Below the pieces are notes generated by a model. The model searched no databases and had not been told where the DNA came from. It saw only the letters and a program-made list of their open reading frames with translations. Of a stretch of DNA of 33,965 nt, positions 32,172 to 33,965 are shown piece after piece; positions within the stretch are counted from its first letter, which is position 1, and every line of letters starts with the position of its first letter. The DNA is from Acidovorax sp. Root219. GTDB lineage: Bacteria > Pseudomonadota > Gammaproteobacteria > Burkholderiales > Burkholderiaceae_C. The stretch is from contig NZ_LMIJ01000044.1 of the NCBI RefSeq assembly GCF_001428665.1, forward strand, positions 59,324-93,288. Direction: 5' to 3'. A program made the translations under genes and the position numbers.

Positions 32172-32267
32172 CGCAGCGGGCGTAGGAGCAGCAGCAATCG
32201 GGCGCGCGTAGGCTGCGGCGTCTGGCTTGCGTGCCAGATTGGGAGTGCGTCCTACAGCCCCGCTGCG
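32172..32267. repeat. Nested inverted repeats upstream of the ClpP-like gene
   Basis: Outer arms cgcagcggg and gtagga (32172-32187) pair with tcctac and cccgctgcg (32250-32267), with a small bulge; between them tctggc (32221-32226) and gccaga (32233-32238) form a 6-bp hairpin. It lies in the intergenic gap between the hemerythrin and ClpP-like genes and could be a structured leader or a dispersed repeat. Confidence 0.4.
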
Positions 32268-32323
32268 GCGTGGCTTTACGCTCGGTGGTTGCCTGTTATG
32301 GCCCTCCCATCCCTTTACCCCCT

Positions 32324-32875
32324 ATGAAATCGCTACCCTCGCTCGCACCCGATATCCGCCTGTTCGGCAACGTCAACGAAGCCATGCTGTCCGAGTTCTT
32401 TCGGCAGCAATCCGAAGCGAGGGCCGGCGCCCCCATCGTGTTCGAGCTGAGCACCTCCGGCGGCGATGCCGAGTCGGGCCGCCGCATCGCCGAAGAACTG
32501 CGCCTGTGGCAGAAAGCGGGCACCGAAATCTTCTTCCTGGGCAAGACCTACGTGTTCTCCGCCGGCATCACCATCATGTCTGCCATCCCCCGCAGCCACC
32601 GGTTCCTGACGCGCGATTGCGAGCTTCTCATCCATGAGCGCAAGATGACCAAGCAGATCACGCTGGATGGCGCTCTTCGCAGTTGCCGCGCCAAGATCAA
32701 CGATGTGCTGGCCGAGATCGAGTCGGGCCAGCGGCTGCAGACCGAGGGCTTTGCGCAGCTGGTGCATGGCTGTTCGCTGACCGTCCAGGATGTGGAAAAG
32801 AAGGTGCTGGAGAAAGACTGGTACCTCACTGCGCAGGAGGCGCTCGACCATGGCCTCGTCGGTGGAGTGGTCTGA
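32324..32875 (+). CDS. ClpP-like serine protease (SDH-type crotonase fold)
   Basis: A 183-aa protein of the ClpP/SppA fold. FELSTSGGDAESG corresponds to the first conserved loop. The putative triad is S79 (VFSAG), H104 (LLIHE) and D165 (KDWYLTAQEALDHGLV). The 25-residue Ser-His distance equals that of E. coli ClpP, while the His-Asp distance is about 12 residues longer, suggesting a changed handle region. It lacks the ClpP GQAASMG wording, so it is not the housekeeping ClpP. No Clp ATPase is adjacent. ATG 32324 is used; no strong ribosome-binding site. Confidence 0.8.
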   Translation: MKSLPSLAPDIRLFGNVNEAMLSEFFRQQSEARAGAPIVFELSTSGGDAESGRRIAEELRLWQKAGTEIFFLGKTYVFSAGITIMSAIPRSHRFLTRDCELLIHERKMTKQITLDGALRSCRAKINDVLAEIESGQRLQTEGFAQLVHGCSLTVQDVEKKVLEKDWYLTAQEALDHGLVGGVV

Positions 32876-32975
32876 TCCGCGCGTTTGCGCAGCGGCGGTC
32901 GCGCTGCCCGGCTGGTGGCTACCATGGCAAAAACCCGAAGCAGCGCCATCCTTTCTAGGCCTTTAAACTGTAGTG

Positions 32976-33791
32976 ATGCTGTCCCTACCCACCGCCAATC
33001 CTCGTTTCCCCACCGACTTCATCCCGCTGGAAGGCACCCGGCAGGACTGTGAAGACTGCGGCAAAGGGGAGAAGCTGGGGTTTCAGTTCGACTACGCCTA
33101 CCAGCCCATCGTCGACCTGGAGCGGCGCACGGTGTTCGCGCACGAGGCCCTGGTGCGTGGGCCTGCCGGCGAGGGCGCCATGACCGTGCTGTCCCAGGTC
33201 AACGACGGCAACCGCTACCGCTTCGACCAGGCCTGCCGTGTCAAGGCCATCAAGGGGGCGAGCGAGCTGGGCATACGCGAGCCGGTCTCCATCAACTTTT
33301 TGCCCAACGCCATCTACAAACCCGAGGTGTGCATTCGCACGACGCTGGAGGCCGCCCGCACCCACCACTTTCCGCTCGACCAGATCATCTTCGAGGTGAC
33401 CGAGGGCGAGCGCGTGCAGGACGGGCCCTGGTTCGCCTCCATCTTGCGCGAGTACAAGCGCTGCGGGTTCAAGACCGCCATCGACGATTTCGGGGCGGGG
33501 TATGCGGGGATGAAGCTGCTGTCCGACTTCCAGCCCGACATCATCAAGATCGACATGGACCTGATCCGCAACGTGGACGCCAACCGTGCGCGCCAGGCCA
33601 TCGTGCGCAGCCTGGTGTCCCTGTGCAAGGACATGGACATAGAGGTGGTAGCCGAAGGCATCGAGACACCTGCAGAGCGCGATTTTCTGCGCGATGCGGG
33701 CATCCACCTGATGCAGGGCTACCTGTTTGCCCGGCCGGCCTTTCGCTCCATCGCCCAGGTGGATACCTCGCTGTTCGGCGCCCGGTCTTGA
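32976..33791 (+). CDS. Single-domain EAL phosphodiesterase
   Basis: A 271-aa protein consisting of one EAL domain after a short N-terminus with a CxxC pair (C25, C28). Catalytic features are intact: EAL at 57-59, INFLPNAIY, FEVTEGE, IDDFGAGYAG, IKID, AEGIET and MQGYLFARP, so c-di-GMP hydrolysis is expected. The CxxC may bind a metal or respond to redox state; this is inference. GTG 32973 is an alternative start one codon earlier. It follows the ClpP-like gene by 100 bp on the same strand. Confidence 0.88.
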   Translation: MLSLPTANPRFPTDFIPLEGTRQDCEDCGKGEKLGFQFDYAYQPIVDLERRTVFAHEALVRGPAGEGAMTVLSQVNDGNRYRFDQACRVKAIKGASELGIREPVSINFLPNAIYKPEVCIRTTLEAARTHHFPLDQIIFEVTEGERVQDGPWFASILREYKRCGFKTAIDDFGAGYAGMKLLSDFQPDIIKIDMDLIRNVDANRARQAIVRSLVSLCKDMDIEVVAEGIETPAERDFLRDAGIHLMQGYLFARPAFRSIAQVDTSLFGARS

Positions 33792-33912
33792 AATTCTGGC
33801 GGCGATTTCCTATCATTTCACTGGCCTCGCGCCACCCCCTGCCACGAGCTAGTGTCCCGGGTTGGAAGTTCGTTGAAGAAAGCAATCTGCCGAAATCGCT
33901 GCCAGGCTAGGC

Positions 33913-33951
33913 GCAAAGCACAGCCATGCTGGGAGCATGGCGAGCATTTGC
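33913..33951. repeat. Structured inverted repeat near the right edge
   Basis: An 18-nt arm (33913-33930) pairs with 33934-33951: gccatgct/agcatggc form a perfect 8-bp top stem with a ggg loop, then a 5x5 internal loop, then gcaaa/tttgc. Flanks (gccaggc at 33901, gcatggc at 33958) can extend it but the window ends. No protein gene is visible in 33792-33965. Confidence 0.5.
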
Positions 33952-33965
33952 AACGACGCATGGCG

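Noticed and set aside
1..33965. CRISPR arrays, tRNA or rRNA genes, insertion sequences, prophage
   Set aside because: No regularly spaced repeats, cloverleaf-like sequence, transposase or integrase motifs were seen; the only candidate mobile-type element is the cut hairpin at the right edge.

Overview
The window reads as chromosomal DNA of a high-GC betaproteobacterium, most likely a Comamonadaceae member close to Acidovorax. Supporting signs are the Bug/TctC-type solute receptors, a small HemP under a Fur-like site, the Burkholderiales style of the ars operon, and uniform GC-rich coding sequence. I assigned this from protein style alone; no rRNA, tRNA, CRISPR array, transposase or integrase was recognised.

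Layout. (1) 1-7045, + strand: a D-xylose operon holding an ABC permease, a half-size ABC ATPase, a ROK repressor, xylulokinase, xylose isomerase and a Gfo/Idh/MocA dehydrogenase. The binding protein presumably lies just left of the window. (2) 7206-11754, - strand: a carboxylate-type catabolic operon (2-hydroxyacid dehydrogenase, Bug receptor, FAH-family hydrolase, SDR, second Bug receptor). It is divergent from a + strand gene (11865-13028) that fuses a MerR/excisionase-like DNA-binding domain to a citrate synthase fold. I consider this the most interesting system here: it could be a metabolite-sensing regulator built from an enzyme, with an operator-like inverted repeat over the -35 of the divergent operon. 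(3) 13172-15689, + strand: an MlaE-like permease, an MCE/MlaD-like protein and a lipoprotein, with no ATPase gene beside them. (4) 15763-16237, + strand: two small secreted cysteine-rich proteins, ending in a terminator and convergent with arsB.

(5) 16304-21740: an arsenic resistance locus. arsB (-) is divergent from arsC(Grx)-arsR, followed by two tandem LMW-phosphatase-type arsenate reductases, arsH with a cysteine-bearing tail, and an MFS transporter. Two AT-rich inverted repeats with the same 10-4-10 geometry look like ArsR operators. (6) 21862-23586, - strand: a small lipoprotein, a one-helix protein, a 637-bp gene-free stretch with a strong hairpin, and hemP with a Fur-like box and terminator. 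(7) 23755-33791: assorted genes, namely GAF-PAS-GGDEF-EAL, a large alpha/beta hydrolase divergent from a membrane-anchored Mrr-like nuclease, a CBS-pair protein, a YihY/BrkB membrane protein, two hypotheticals, a hemerythrin, a ClpP-like serine protease and a single-domain EAL protein. The right edge holds a structured inverted repeat cut by the window end.

How the genes work together: the xyl genes import xylose and convert it to xylulose 5-phosphate under a ROK repressor. The ars genes reduce arsenate, export arsenite and probably handle organoarsenicals. The Bug/FAH/SDR/dehydrogenase cluster probably takes up and degrades a carboxylic acid whose identity cannot be read from sequence.
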